Shown one piece after another: positions 1-6,592 of a DNA stretch of 37,971 nt. Under the pieces are notes generated by a model. It did not search any database, was not told the DNA's origin, and saw nothing but the letters and a program-made list of their open reading frames with translations. The DNA is from Pirellulales bacterium. GTDB lineage: Bacteria > Planctomycetota > Planctomycetia > Pirellulales > UBA1268. The position numbers and the translations under genes were made by a program. Numbering within the stretch: position 1 is the first letter of the stretch; every line of letters starts with the position of its first letter. The DNA lies in assembly GCA_016776925.1 (NCBI GenBank), contig JADHSL010000017.1:1-37971 (forward strand). Reading direction: 5' to 3'.

Positions 1-231
1 ATCACTACCTTTTAAAACGGATTGATAGCTGTCCAGCCTGAGTCCTGCCTCTGAAATTTCTTCAGAGTGACACTCATAACATTTGGCAACCAAAAGTGGA
101 CGTACCTTTGTCTCAAAGAAGCGTTCTTCATCATGAACGCTTGCTTTTGACCCAATTGAAAAAGAGGCCCCTGCAAGCAGAGTCACCAAGAAGGCTGTTT
201 GGACAACTAGTCGTTTTTGAAGTGGATACAC
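1..231 (-). CDS. Planctomycete cytochrome c (PSCyt1) domain protein, N-terminal 77 residues only
   Basis: The gene runs off the left edge of the window. The visible frame from a GTG at 231 gives a basic start and hydrophobic stretch (a signal peptide), then KVRPLLVAKCYECHSEE and GLRLDSYQ. This is the pattern of the planctomycete PSCyt1 domain, with the CxxCH haem c site (CYECH). In this family PSCyt1 usually precedes PSD1/DUF1549 and DUF1553 domains in large exported proteins of about 700-1100 residues; those parts would lie outside the window. The start is uncertain. An ATG at 278 with a strong AAGGAG ribosome site lies in the neighbouring frame, and one extra base in the six-A run at 234-239 would join the two frames. 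Family assignment is firm; start and intactness are not. Confidence 0.8.
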   Translation of the reverse strand, partial: MYPLQKRLVVQTAFLVTLLAGASFSIGSKASVHDEERFFETKVRPLLVAKCYECHSEEISEAGLRLDSYQSVLKGSD

Positions 232-284
232 TCTTTTTTCCGCATGAATAAAAATCGGCTTAACCCGTCTTCAATCATACTAAT

Positions 285-290
285 CTCCTT
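285..290 (-). promoter_or_regulatory. Strong ribosome binding site AAGGAG before ATG 278
   Basis: On the minus strand AAGGAG is followed six bases later by ATG at 278. That ATG opens a frame of only 23 codons that overlaps the start of the cytochrome gene in another frame. A Shine-Dalgarno site this good most likely marks the original start of the cytochrome gene, now separated from it by a one-base frameshift in the A run at 234-239. Confidence 0.55.
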
Positions 291-512
291 CACCGGACAA
301 GTCTTACTTCTCGTTCGTATTTGAATGAAAACCAGCATTTTTAAGCCCGCTATATGGGTATTCACATCAGCCGAACAGAGGGGTAACAAGACAGTTACCA
401 CGTTGACTTGTCTTCTGAATGAACGAAGTGCTGACAGAGAAATTCGGGAAGCATCCGTTCACAGAACTTCAATGGCAATCAAACCCATAGCAAATCGTCA
501 TAGATTCATTCT

Positions 513-530
513 GCGTTCACGCGTGAATGC
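513..530. repeat. Palindrome TTCACGCGTGAA with flanking pairs
   Basis: Positions 516-527 form the perfect palindrome TTCACGCGTGAA. The flanking GCG/TGC bases extend pairing to nine pairs including one G:T. It lies four bases beyond the stop of the minus-strand gene at 534-929. On the plus strand it is followed by four Ts, but not on the minus strand, so it is at best a weak terminator for that gene. It could equally be an operator. Confidence 0.35.
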
Positions 531-533
531 GTT

Positions 534-929
534 TTAGTAGCTACCCCATGGGCCTCGAATTGCGTGAACACCAAACTGCACGGTATCACTCGGGTGTTGA
601 GGTGTTGGCATAAGTGGACGAGACCCTGGCGCGTAGGCAGCACCGGGGTATGGTTTACGGTACTGCTGGTAGAGAGGCATCACGCGTGAACTCGGTACAC
701 CCCAACTGTATTCACTCACAAACTCTGCCGTCGGTGGCACCACCAGTGGAACAGGCCGCCCGACGTCTGGGTTGTACCAGCCACTATGCCAACTCTTGTT
801 TCTTCCCCTTAGAAAATATCGTTTTTCTGCTGCTCCATGACCTCCTGCATCAACAGCTTGTGAAAAAGTAACAGCAACAATGACAGCAATCATTGCACGG
901 CTGAACAGTAAGAATAGGGAGGTCTTCAT
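534..929 (-). CDS. Small secreted Tyr/Pro/Gly-rich protein, unknown function
   Basis: A 131-residue protein with a clear signal peptide (MKTSLFLLFSRAMIAVIVAV followed by a small-residue cleavage region near AVDA-GG). The mature part is rich in Gly, Pro, Tyr and Arg, with no cysteines, no recognisable domain and no membrane segment after the leader. It has the same design as the next gene upstream on this strand (983-1330): signal peptide, then a short Pro/Tyr-rich chain with VPxxV/PVPxR-like patches. The two are probably distant paralogues in one operon, separated by 53 bases. Such short exported proteins are common in planctomycetes and mostly uncharacterised. Function not known. Confidence 0.6.
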   Translation of the reverse strand: MKTSLFLLFSRAMIAVIVAVTFSQAVDAGGHGAAEKRYFLRGRNKSWHSGWYNPDVGRPVPLVVPPTAEFVSEYSWGVPSSRVMPLYQQYRKPYPGAAYAPGSRPLMPTPQHPSDTVQFGVHAIRGPWGSY

Positions 930-982
930 AAGTCAGCTTCTTTCCTTGCTGGTTTTGAACATCACACTTCGTAATTCTGTAT

Positions 983-1330
983 TTACCACCAATACACATG
1001 GGTATCGTTTCGCGTGCCCATCGCTCCGGAACAGCGTATGTACCGCCGTCGGTGCTGATAGAGAAACTCATGGGGCATGAACGGTGGATACGTAACCCAT
1101 GTATGACCAACACGAGCTGGCACAGGCTGTGGTGACACGTAGAGCTGGGCTCCCACGCCCGGATACGGACCGGGAGGAATCGGCGGGTAATAATAGTTTG
1201 AGAACACATCTGGTACTGGGGCCTCGACACCCCCATTTATTGGGTTGGCATGAACAGACTGTGAAAACAATCCCGCAGTGATGACAGCACACAGCATCAT
1301 GATGGCGAGTCGGGTTCGTCGAACACTCAT
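983..1330 (-). CDS. Small secreted Pro/Tyr-rich protein, unknown function
   Basis: A 115-residue protein. Residues 1-28 form a typical signal peptide (basic MSVRRTR start, hydrophobic core, cleavage near VHA-NP). The mature chain is rich in Pro and Tyr (YYYPPIPPGPYPGVG) and ends in HVYWW. The start at 1330 is well supported by GGAGG placed seven bases upstream. No domain is recognised. It resembles the following gene (534-929) in length, leader and composition, so the pair probably forms one small operon of exported proteins. An upstream open frame with a TGA overlapping this ATG is discussed with the region 1331-1687. Confidence 0.6.
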   Translation of the reverse strand: MSVRRTRLAIMMLCAVITAGLFSQSVHANPINGGVEAPVPDVFSNYYYPPIPPGPYPGVGAQLYVSPQPVPARVGHTWVTYPPFMPHEFLYQHRRRYIRCSGAMGTRNDTHVYWW

Positions 1331-1687
1331 TGTTTTTCCTCCATGAAAGCTCTCATTTCATTACTTTGATCGCCTGCCAAATCCCTCTCACGCACGAGAG
1401 CCGGGCACTCAGGAATCACAGGACGGCCCTCCATGGCCCTAAGCAGTGATCCATCACGATCCCTCCAGGGAAGAAATCCCCCTGAAAACGCTTCGGCATA
1501 CCAGCCCCAGTAGCATCATGGAGACACCTGCGAAGCCATTCCAATAACCCCACGGATAAAGTCTGCCCCGGCAGACCTATCGGTACGGTTGGATTTTGAA
1601 CAGGAAATATCACTACACTTTGCCTCACTTACCCGGACCACCGAAATCCGGACTTTATTCCAGTCAAATCCCCGAATTCGTAGAACT
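1331..1687. other. Intergenic region between a secreted protein gene and topo VI B, with fragmentary reading frames
   Basis: No intact gene is supported. On the minus strand, three frames carry gene-like fragments in succession: a hydrophobic WGYWNGFAGVSMMLLGLV stretch around 1500-1550, then in another frame WYAEAFSGGFLPWRD and a charged tail ending EEKQ, whose TGA overlaps the ATG at 1330. This could be a small membrane-protein gene broken by frameshifts, or chance. A strong 16-base inverted repeat lies at 1561-1576. The plus-strand extension of the topo VI B frame (from 1589) also lies here. Confidence 0.3.
1561..1576. repeat. GC-rich hairpin GTCTGCC-CC-GGCAGAC
   Basis: Perfect seven-base inverted repeat with a two-base centre, effectively a six-pair stem with a four-base loop. 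It sits 112 bases before the preferred topo VI B start, so it may lie in that transcript's leader. There is no T run, so it is not a canonical terminator. Confidence 0.35.
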
Positions 1688-3850
1688 ATGGCCGCTTCTT
1701 CAACAAGAACCAGGAAAAAGAAAAAAACGAAAGCCCGTTCCTCTCGTGGCACGACGACTCAAGAGAGTTCAGCCTCGGTAGCAGAGGTAAGAAGACCACG
1801 AACAAAACGGCGAGCCACTGCTCAGAAACTCGCGACCGGACAACGAGATATTTCGGTCAGTGAGTTCTTTGCAAAGAATCGCCACCTACTCGGCTTTGAC
1901 TCTCCGAGAAAAGCACTGCTGACGAGTGTGAAAGAGGCTGTCGATAACTCACTCGACGCGTGTGAAGAAGCAGGCATCCTTCCCGAAATCTGGGTCCGTA
2001 TTGATCAGGCCGGTGAAACTGGCAATCGGTTTGCTGTCAGCGTACAGGACAACGGGCCAGGTATCGTTCGAAAACAGATACCCCTTATCTTTGGAAAACT
2101 TTTATACGGATCAAAGTTTCATCGTTTGAGAATGAGTCGAGGACAACAAGGAATTGGTATCTCTGCTGCAGGAATGTATGGAGTACTTACAACCGGCAAA
2201 CCGGTAAAAATTATTTCAAAGACTTCTCGTAAAGATCCAGCACACTATTACGAACTACGTATCGACACAAAAACAAACCAACCTGAAATTCTTAATGGCC
2301 GAGGTGCGGGTGTTGATATTCCACCCGGCAAGGCTGGTGATGCCATGATGCACAAGCGTGGCATCGAATGGGTAGCAAGAAATGACCTTGATGAAGACAC
2401 TGAGCATGGAACGCGTGTCACAATCGAGATGGAGGCAAAATTTCAACGCGGTCGTGGCAGCGTAGAGGAATACTTGGAGCAAACGGCAATTGCAAACCCT
2501 CACGCCCGTATTCATTTTCAGGGGCCAGATGGGAACGATCGGTTGCTGGAACGAGCAAACCATGAACTCCCTCCAGAGCCAAAAGAAATAAAACCACACC
2601 CTTACGGTGTCGAACTTGGCCGTCTTGTCACGCTGCTCCAAGAGCAGCCAAAAATGACATTGTCGCAATTTCTCAACCAAAGTTTTTCTCGTGTATCACC
2701 CACAACAGCTCGAAAACTTTGTAACGCTGCGGATCTTTCTACACGTATTAGTACAGGCAAGCTGGGACGTGGTGAGGCCGATGCTCTTTACACAGCTATC
2801 CAATCAACCCGAATTCCACCACCCGCTACAGACTGCGTCGTACCAATCGGTGAACAGCGACTATTGGCAGGGCTTCATCAAGTCGTGCCTGGTGAATTTT
2901 TTACAGCTGCAACACGACCTCCTGGAGTCTATCGAGGAAACCCTTTTGTCATCGAAGCTGCCCTCGCATACGGAGGTGCTGTCGCTGCAAGAAAAGTTTC
3001 ACTGGAAGCACTCACTGAACTTGCGGCTGAGAGTGATGCACGAAGCCTTCGCCAATTTCTTGCAACCACGTTTGGCGGTGTTGGCACAGAAGCGGCTGAT
3101 AAAATTTTAAATGAAGCGAAGCTAGCACCTCGTCAATCTCCCTCAAAGCTCAAAAAAGCGGCGATGCGAGATCTCCACGAGGCTATGAAGCATGTCAATC
3201 TCGATGAAGGCCAAAGCATGAATGTCCTTCGCTTTGCTAATCGAGTACCGCTTCAATTTCAACACGCAGCCTGCGCAATCACGCAGACCATGTTGTCAAC
3301 GAACTGGCGATCATATGGCCTCTCACAATCACGGGGAAGCCTTCCAAGCGCCCCGATCACTGTGATGGTTCACATGGCAAGCGTGTGGGTACCTTTTACC
3401 AGTGAATCAAAAGAGGCGATCGCCTCCTATCCAGAGATACAAAAGGAAATACGTTTAGCCCTCCAAGCGGTAGGACGAAAACTTGGCATGTACCTCAGGC
3501 GACGACTGAAAGTTGCACAGGAGGGCCAACGCCGAACAATTTTTCTTCGCTATTTAGGTGAGGTAGCTACAGCGGTTGCAACTATAAACGGGGGGAATCG
3601 GGAAAAAATCTACGAGGAACTCCTACGGGTTGCAAAGAAGAAAACATCCGAAGCAGATATTAAACTCGACGAATCTGGACAACCCCTGGAAGAACCTGAA
3701 GAACTTAACCTCGGCGACAACGTAATTATTGTTTCAGAGCATGACCATCAAAAACAAAATGATGATGAAGAGGATGAGGAAAAACCAAAGCCAAAGTTAA
3801 GGAAAAAGACAAAGAAGAAAGTAAGAAAAAAACGACGAGTGAAAAAGTAA
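1688..3850 (+). CDS. top6B: DNA topoisomerase VI subunit B (ATPase subunit), bacterial
   Basis: Type IIB topoisomerase ATPase subunit. In the A2B2 enzyme it closes on ATP binding while the Spo11-like A subunit cleaves DNA. The product has 720 residues from ATG 1688; the frame is open from 1589, but the extra part has no ribosome site and does not look conserved. Visible GHKL motifs are VKEAVDNSLDA (82-91, catalytic Glu83), DNGPGI (121-126), GQQGIGISAAG (152-162) and GTRVTIEM (241-248). An H2TH-like segment spans about 324-372, the PIGEQ linker follows, then the transducer with YRGNPFVIEAALAYGG, RFANRVPL and VPFTSESKEAI; the switch lysine is probably Lys575. Odd points: about 78 extra residues after AYGG (431-508) that resemble a second H2TH, Lys/Arg-rich tails at both ends, and no A-subunit gene in the window. 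Archaeal B subunits are usually about 530-660 residues. Confidence 0.95.
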   Translation: MAASSTRTRKKKKTKARSSRGTTTQESSASVAEVRRPRTKRRATAQKLATGQRDISVSEFFAKNRHLLGFDSPRKALLTSVKEAVDNSLDACEEAGILPEIWVRIDQAGETGNRFAVSVQDNGPGIVRKQIPLIFGKLLYGSKFHRLRMSRGQQGIGISAAGMYGVLTTGKPVKIISKTSRKDPAHYYELRIDTKTNQPEILNGRGAGVDIPPGKAGDAMMHKRGIEWVARNDLDEDTEHGTRVTIEMEAKFQRGRGSVEEYLEQTAIANPHARIHFQGPDGNDRLLERANHELPPEPKEIKPHPYGVELGRLVTLLQEQPKMTLSQFLNQSFSRVSPTTARKLCNAADLSTRISTGKLGRGEADALYTAIQSTRIPPPATDCVVPIGEQRLLAGLHQVVPGEFFTAATRPPGVYRGNPFVIEAALAYGGAVAARKVSLEALTELAAESDARSLRQFLATTFGGVGTEAADKILNEAKLAPRQSPSKLKKAAMRDLHEAMKHVNLDEGQSMNVLRFANRVPLQFQHAACAITQTMLSTNWRSYGLSQSRGSLPSAPITVMVHMASVWVPFTSESKEAIASYPEIQKEIRLALQAVGRKLGMYLRRRLKVAQEGQRRTIFLRYLGEVATAVATINGGNREKIYEELLRVAKKKTSEADIKLDESGQPLEEPEELNLGDNVIIVSEHDHQKQNDDEEDEEKPKPKLRKKTKKKVRKKRRVKK

Positions 3851-3947
3851 CAGTACGACACAGTTGTATTGCAAAGACTATACAACGAGCACACAAGCAG
3901 ATCCTCGATCGAATTGTCGTCCGGAAATTCTTTTCTGAAACACTTTT

Positions 3948-4643
3948 CTAGACACCTGCTTCCTCAAACCGCTCTTCGATTTCCCCCATTCCTTCCTCTA
4001 ATCCTTCGATACGCTCGTTCAGCTCTTCGGCTACCCCTATTTCCTCTTCAAGCTCTTCAACACGCTCGTTCAGTTCTTCAATTCGCTCATTGAGTTCCAT
4101 AAACCGTTCGCGAGCCTGCTCCATCATTTCTCGTGATCGATGCATACCCTCTTCGATTCGCTCGCGAATTTCTTCGTGTGTTCGATGAGCCTGCTCTGCC
4201 ATTTCGGGTCGCTGTCGCATTCGGTCAGTCATGTCATCTCGCATGTGACGATCATGACCAGGACGATCAAAATTATGTCGTCGACCTTCTTCTTTCATCC
4301 TCTCTTCATTTCCAAAGTGCTCTGGCCCATGTGGTGGACGATACCCATTTGGATTGTGTCCACCAACAACACGATGCTCGATACGATCAAGGCGTGTGAT
4401 CACTTCATCAAAACGTCTCATCAAATGATCCATTATCGGACCACCTTCGTTACTGAACTGTTTGTGATCGTGCATTGGCTCTCGGCCTCTATCAGGGCGA
4501 TCTGGGGCACGCTCTTTCCGGGGCCTATTGCCTTGTTGCTGTAAACGAGGTGGCTCTTCTGCACTCAATCGCCACTGCGGAGCAAGGAACACAACGGCAA
4601 GACCAGCAAGTATGGTGACTGGAACGAATGCTGTTTGTTTCAT
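3948..4643 (-). CDS. Exported coiled-coil protein, Glu/Arg-rich
   Basis: A 231-residue protein from ATG 4643, preferred over the ATG at 4709 because AAAGGA sits eight bases upstream and a signal peptide follows at once (MKQTAFVPVTILAGLAVVFL, cleavage near LSA-EE). The middle is a hydrophilic, His/Arg/Asp-rich linker. From about residue 140 the chain is almost continuous charged helix with heptads such as ELNERIEELNERVEELEEE, ending in IEERFEEAGV, so it should form a long coiled coil outside the cytoplasmic membrane. No enzyme motif is seen. It converges with topo VI B. Its role is unknown; a structural or periplasmic chaperone-like role is only a guess. Confidence 0.65.
   Translation of the reverse strand: MKQTAFVPVTILAGLAVVFLAPQWRLSAEEPPRLQQQGNRPRKERAPDRPDRGREPMHDHKQFSNEGGPIMDHLMRRFDEVITRLDRIEHRVVGGHNPNGYRPPHGPEHFGNEERMKEEGRRHNFDRPGHDRHMRDDMTDRMRQRPEMAEQAHRTHEEIRERIEEGMHRSREMMEQARERFMELNERIEELNERVEELEEEIGVAEELNERIEGLEEGMGEIEERFEEAGV
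4012..4098. repeat. Degenerate 17-mer repeats encoding ELNERIEEL heptads
   Basis: CGCTCGTTCAGCTCTTC at 4012-4028 recurs as CGCTCGTTCAGTTCTTC at 4063-4079 and partly at 4084-4098. The repeats lie inside the coiled-coil gene and encode the recurring ELNERIE unit, so this part of the gene probably grew by short in-frame duplication. Confidence 0.7.
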
Positions 4644-4762
4644 TAGAAATTCCTTTATGCCAGAATAGTTCAAAGTTTTGTGTTTTTTACAAGATGTTCG
4701 TGTGTTCAAGTACAGTATGACAAGCAGCGAGCGAATTCTTATTCATCTAGTCGCCTCTTTAT

Positions 4763-5671
4763 ATGAACGATTCTATTTGGAAAAAGTTGCCCGATCCAGC
4801 ACTTCTCGATTTTGGAGTTGATCGCTCGGGAACTGGCTATCGTCTTGAAAAAATGGGGAATGTTGTTCTGATTCGGCCCCTCCCCTCGACAACGGCAAGA
4901 CAACAGAACCCAGAACTCTGGGAAGAGGCGCATGCCTTTTTCCGCGAATCGCGGCGAGGCACTGGTGATTGGGAGTTCACGGCTCCCCCGCCTGATCCAT
5001 GGCATATTGAGTTTCCACTTCACGGCGGTCCGCTTCAGCTTCATGTGCGACCATCACCGTCAGGACAAGTTGGAATTTTTCTGGAGCAGGTACCTCAGTG
5101 GCAATGGCTTTCTAAAATAACGCCAAAAGGGAGTCGAGTGCTCTCACTGTTTGCACACTCAGGTGCAGCCACACTCGCCTTAGCCCAGGCTGGTGCTGAG
5201 GTAGTGCACGTGGACAGCTCGCGTCAATCGCTCCAACTAGCTCGAAGAAACGCCACGGCCTCTCATCTTGACGCCGCATCCATTCGATGGATCTGCGAAG
5301 ATGCACAACGATTTGTCACCCGAGAAAGAGCCCGTGGCAACACCTATGACGGCTTTGTGCTTGATCCACCGTCATGGGGTCATGGCCCAAAGGGAGAAGC
5401 CTTCTCTATCGACAGGCATCTTGCATCACTTCTGACAGATTGCGCACAGTTACTTTCTCCAACGGCACAGGGGCCAATTCTTCTCACCGCACACTCCCCC
5501 GGATGGCATCATCAGCGATTGGCAACAGCACTCGCATCTGCACTTCAGGCGGTATCATGCAAAATGCTGCCAATCTCCAGTGGTCCACTCTCATGTATGG
5601 ATCTTGATAGACGACAGCTCCTTCTCGGCGGGTTTGCTCGCTCGAGTGGTATTGGGGACACATCACAATAA
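4763..5671 (+). CDS. RlmI/RlmK-like class I SAM-dependent methyltransferase
   Basis: A 302-residue protein with a Rossmann methyltransferase fold. The SAM-binding motif I is RVLSLFAHSGAATLALAQAG (about 125-144), an acidic VDSS ends the second strand, and the catalytic motif is VLDPPSWGHGPKGEAF (199-214). The DPPxxG motif and the following GPKGEAFS pattern are typical of the COG1092/Methyltrans_SAM group, which methylates cytosine C5 in 23S rRNA (RlmI) or guanine N7 (RlmK N2/N7 enzymes). It lacks the N-terminal PUA domain of E. coli RlmI; the first 120 residues are instead a short beta-rich region of the Methyltrans_SAM type. The exact RNA target cannot be read from sequence. It lies 27 bases upstream of a SpoU methyltransferase, so the two probably form an RNA-modification operon. 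Confidence 0.85.
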   Translation: MNDSIWKKLPDPALLDFGVDRSGTGYRLEKMGNVVLIRPLPSTTARQQNPELWEEAHAFFRESRRGTGDWEFTAPPPDPWHIEFPLHGGPLQLHVRPSPSGQVGIFLEQVPQWQWLSKITPKGSRVLSLFAHSGAATLALAQAGAEVVHVDSSRQSLQLARRNATASHLDAASIRWICEDAQRFVTRERARGNTYDGFVLDPPSWGHGPKGEAFSIDRHLASLLTDCAQLLSPTAQGPILLTAHSPGWHHQRLATALASALQAVSCKMLPISSGPLSCMDLDRRQLLLGGFARSSGIGDTSQ

Positions 5672-5683
5672 GATGGTTTCAGC

Positions 5684-5689
5684 AAGGAG
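5684..5689 (+). promoter_or_regulatory. Ribosome binding site AAGGAG selecting a TTG start
   Basis: AAGGAG lies nine bases before TTG 5699. The TTG frame matches the N-terminus expected for the SpoU family, so this site decides a non-ATG start. Confidence 0.6.
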
Positions 5690-5698
5690 ATCACAGAA

Positions 5699-6559
5699 TT
5701 GTCAGTGCTTCAATCAATACCAACTACTGAAACGATTACGAGCCCATCGAATGCTCGTGTTCGATCCACGATGAAGCTGAGGGATGCAACAGCTCGGCGT
5801 CAGACGGGCCTCACCCTCATCGATGGACAACGGGAAATACAGAGGTGCCTGACTGCTAAAAAAGAAATTGTTGAAATATTCTTTGAAGCTGACAGATTGT
5901 CGTCCCTGCCAGACACTGAGCAGGAGATCTTTGCATCACTCCTTCACCAAGCCTCCGCCCAAGGCTGCTCATTGACATCACTGAGCAGCCGACCCTTTTC
6001 AAAAATTGCTTTCGGAAATCGCAACGAAGGGCTTGTTGCGGTTGCGCGTTTTCAAACTGATTCAGTAGCAGAATTTAAGCCTCGTCCGGATGCACCGATT
6101 TTTATTCTCGAGGGAATTGAGAAGCCGGGCAACCTTGGTGCAATTTTTCGCACAGCTGATGCGGCTGGCTTTGGTGGCATTATTATTTGCGGAAAAGGGA
6201 CTGACGCTTCGAATCCGGCTGTGATTCGCGCTAGCTTAGGCACTGTGTTTAGTATGCCGGTTGCATGCGATACAACGCCCACCGTTATGCAATGGTGTAT
6301 TTCTCGAAAACAAAATATTGTTGCCGCCACGCCCAATGGCACCACTCCCTGGCATGCAGTTGAATTTGCAAATCAACCGGCCATCCTGCTGGGCAGCGAG
6401 GCGAATGGGCTTTCTTCACTCTGGCTGGAGGCTGCAACAAAAAAAAACATAGCTTTAGAGACTGTTGCTCTTCCGATGCTTGGCCTTGCGGATAGCCTCA
6501 ATGTTTCGGCAACAGCTGCCGTACTAGCCTATGAATCATTACGGCAGCGAGAGCTCTGA
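5699..6559 (+). CDS. TrmH/SpoU-family RNA 2'-O-methyltransferase
   Basis: A 286-residue protein of the SPOUT superfamily, which transfers a methyl group from SAM to ribose 2'-OH in rRNA or tRNA. All three SpoU motifs are visible: motif 1 EKPGNLGAIFRTADAAG (141-157, with the conserved Asn and Arg), motif 2 AILLGSEANGLSS, and motif 3 LPMLGLADSLNVSATAAVLAYE-like (trefoil-knot SAM site). The first 110 residues, with SPSNARVRS and a GQREIQRCL patch, are the usual SpoU substrate-binding domain related to ribosomal protein L30e. Length is normal for the family. TTG 5699 is chosen as the start because of AAGGAG nine bases upstream. It follows the RlmI-like gene closely and is followed after about 30 bases by an unknown gene. 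Confidence 0.9.
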   Translation: MSVLQSIPTTETITSPSNARVRSTMKLRDATARRQTGLTLIDGQREIQRCLTAKKEIVEIFFEADRLSSLPDTEQEIFASLLHQASAQGCSLTSLSSRPFSKIAFGNRNEGLVAVARFQTDSVAEFKPRPDAPIFILEGIEKPGNLGAIFRTADAAGFGGIIICGKGTDASNPAVIRASLGTVFSMPVACDTTPTVMQWCISRKQNIVAATPNGTTPWHAVEFANQPAILLGSEANGLSSLWLEAATKKNIALETVALPMLGLADSLNVSATAAVLAYESLRQREL

Positions 6560-6592
6560 CCAGAGAACTTCAACGTGAAAGAACATCAAAAA

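Larger units (their letters stand above)
232..533. other. Intergenic stretch with frame-shifted gene start and a palindrome
   Basis: No convincing complete gene is present. The right part of the cytochrome leader (232-278) carries the frame-shifted start described above. The rest holds a perfect 12-base palindrome just downstream of the next gene's stop. A plus-strand open frame at 325-537 has no ribosome site and an unremarkable composition, and I treat it as a shadow. Confidence 0.5.

Noticed and set aside
325-537. 70-codon plus-strand frame starting MKTSIFKPAIW
   Set aside because: No ribosome site, no conserved pattern, and it runs over the palindrome and the end of the next gene; likely a chance frame.
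2255-2680. Long antisense frames within topo VI B and similar frames inside other genes
   Set aside because: They lie wholly within well-supported genes and have no protein-like features; they are reading-frame shadows.
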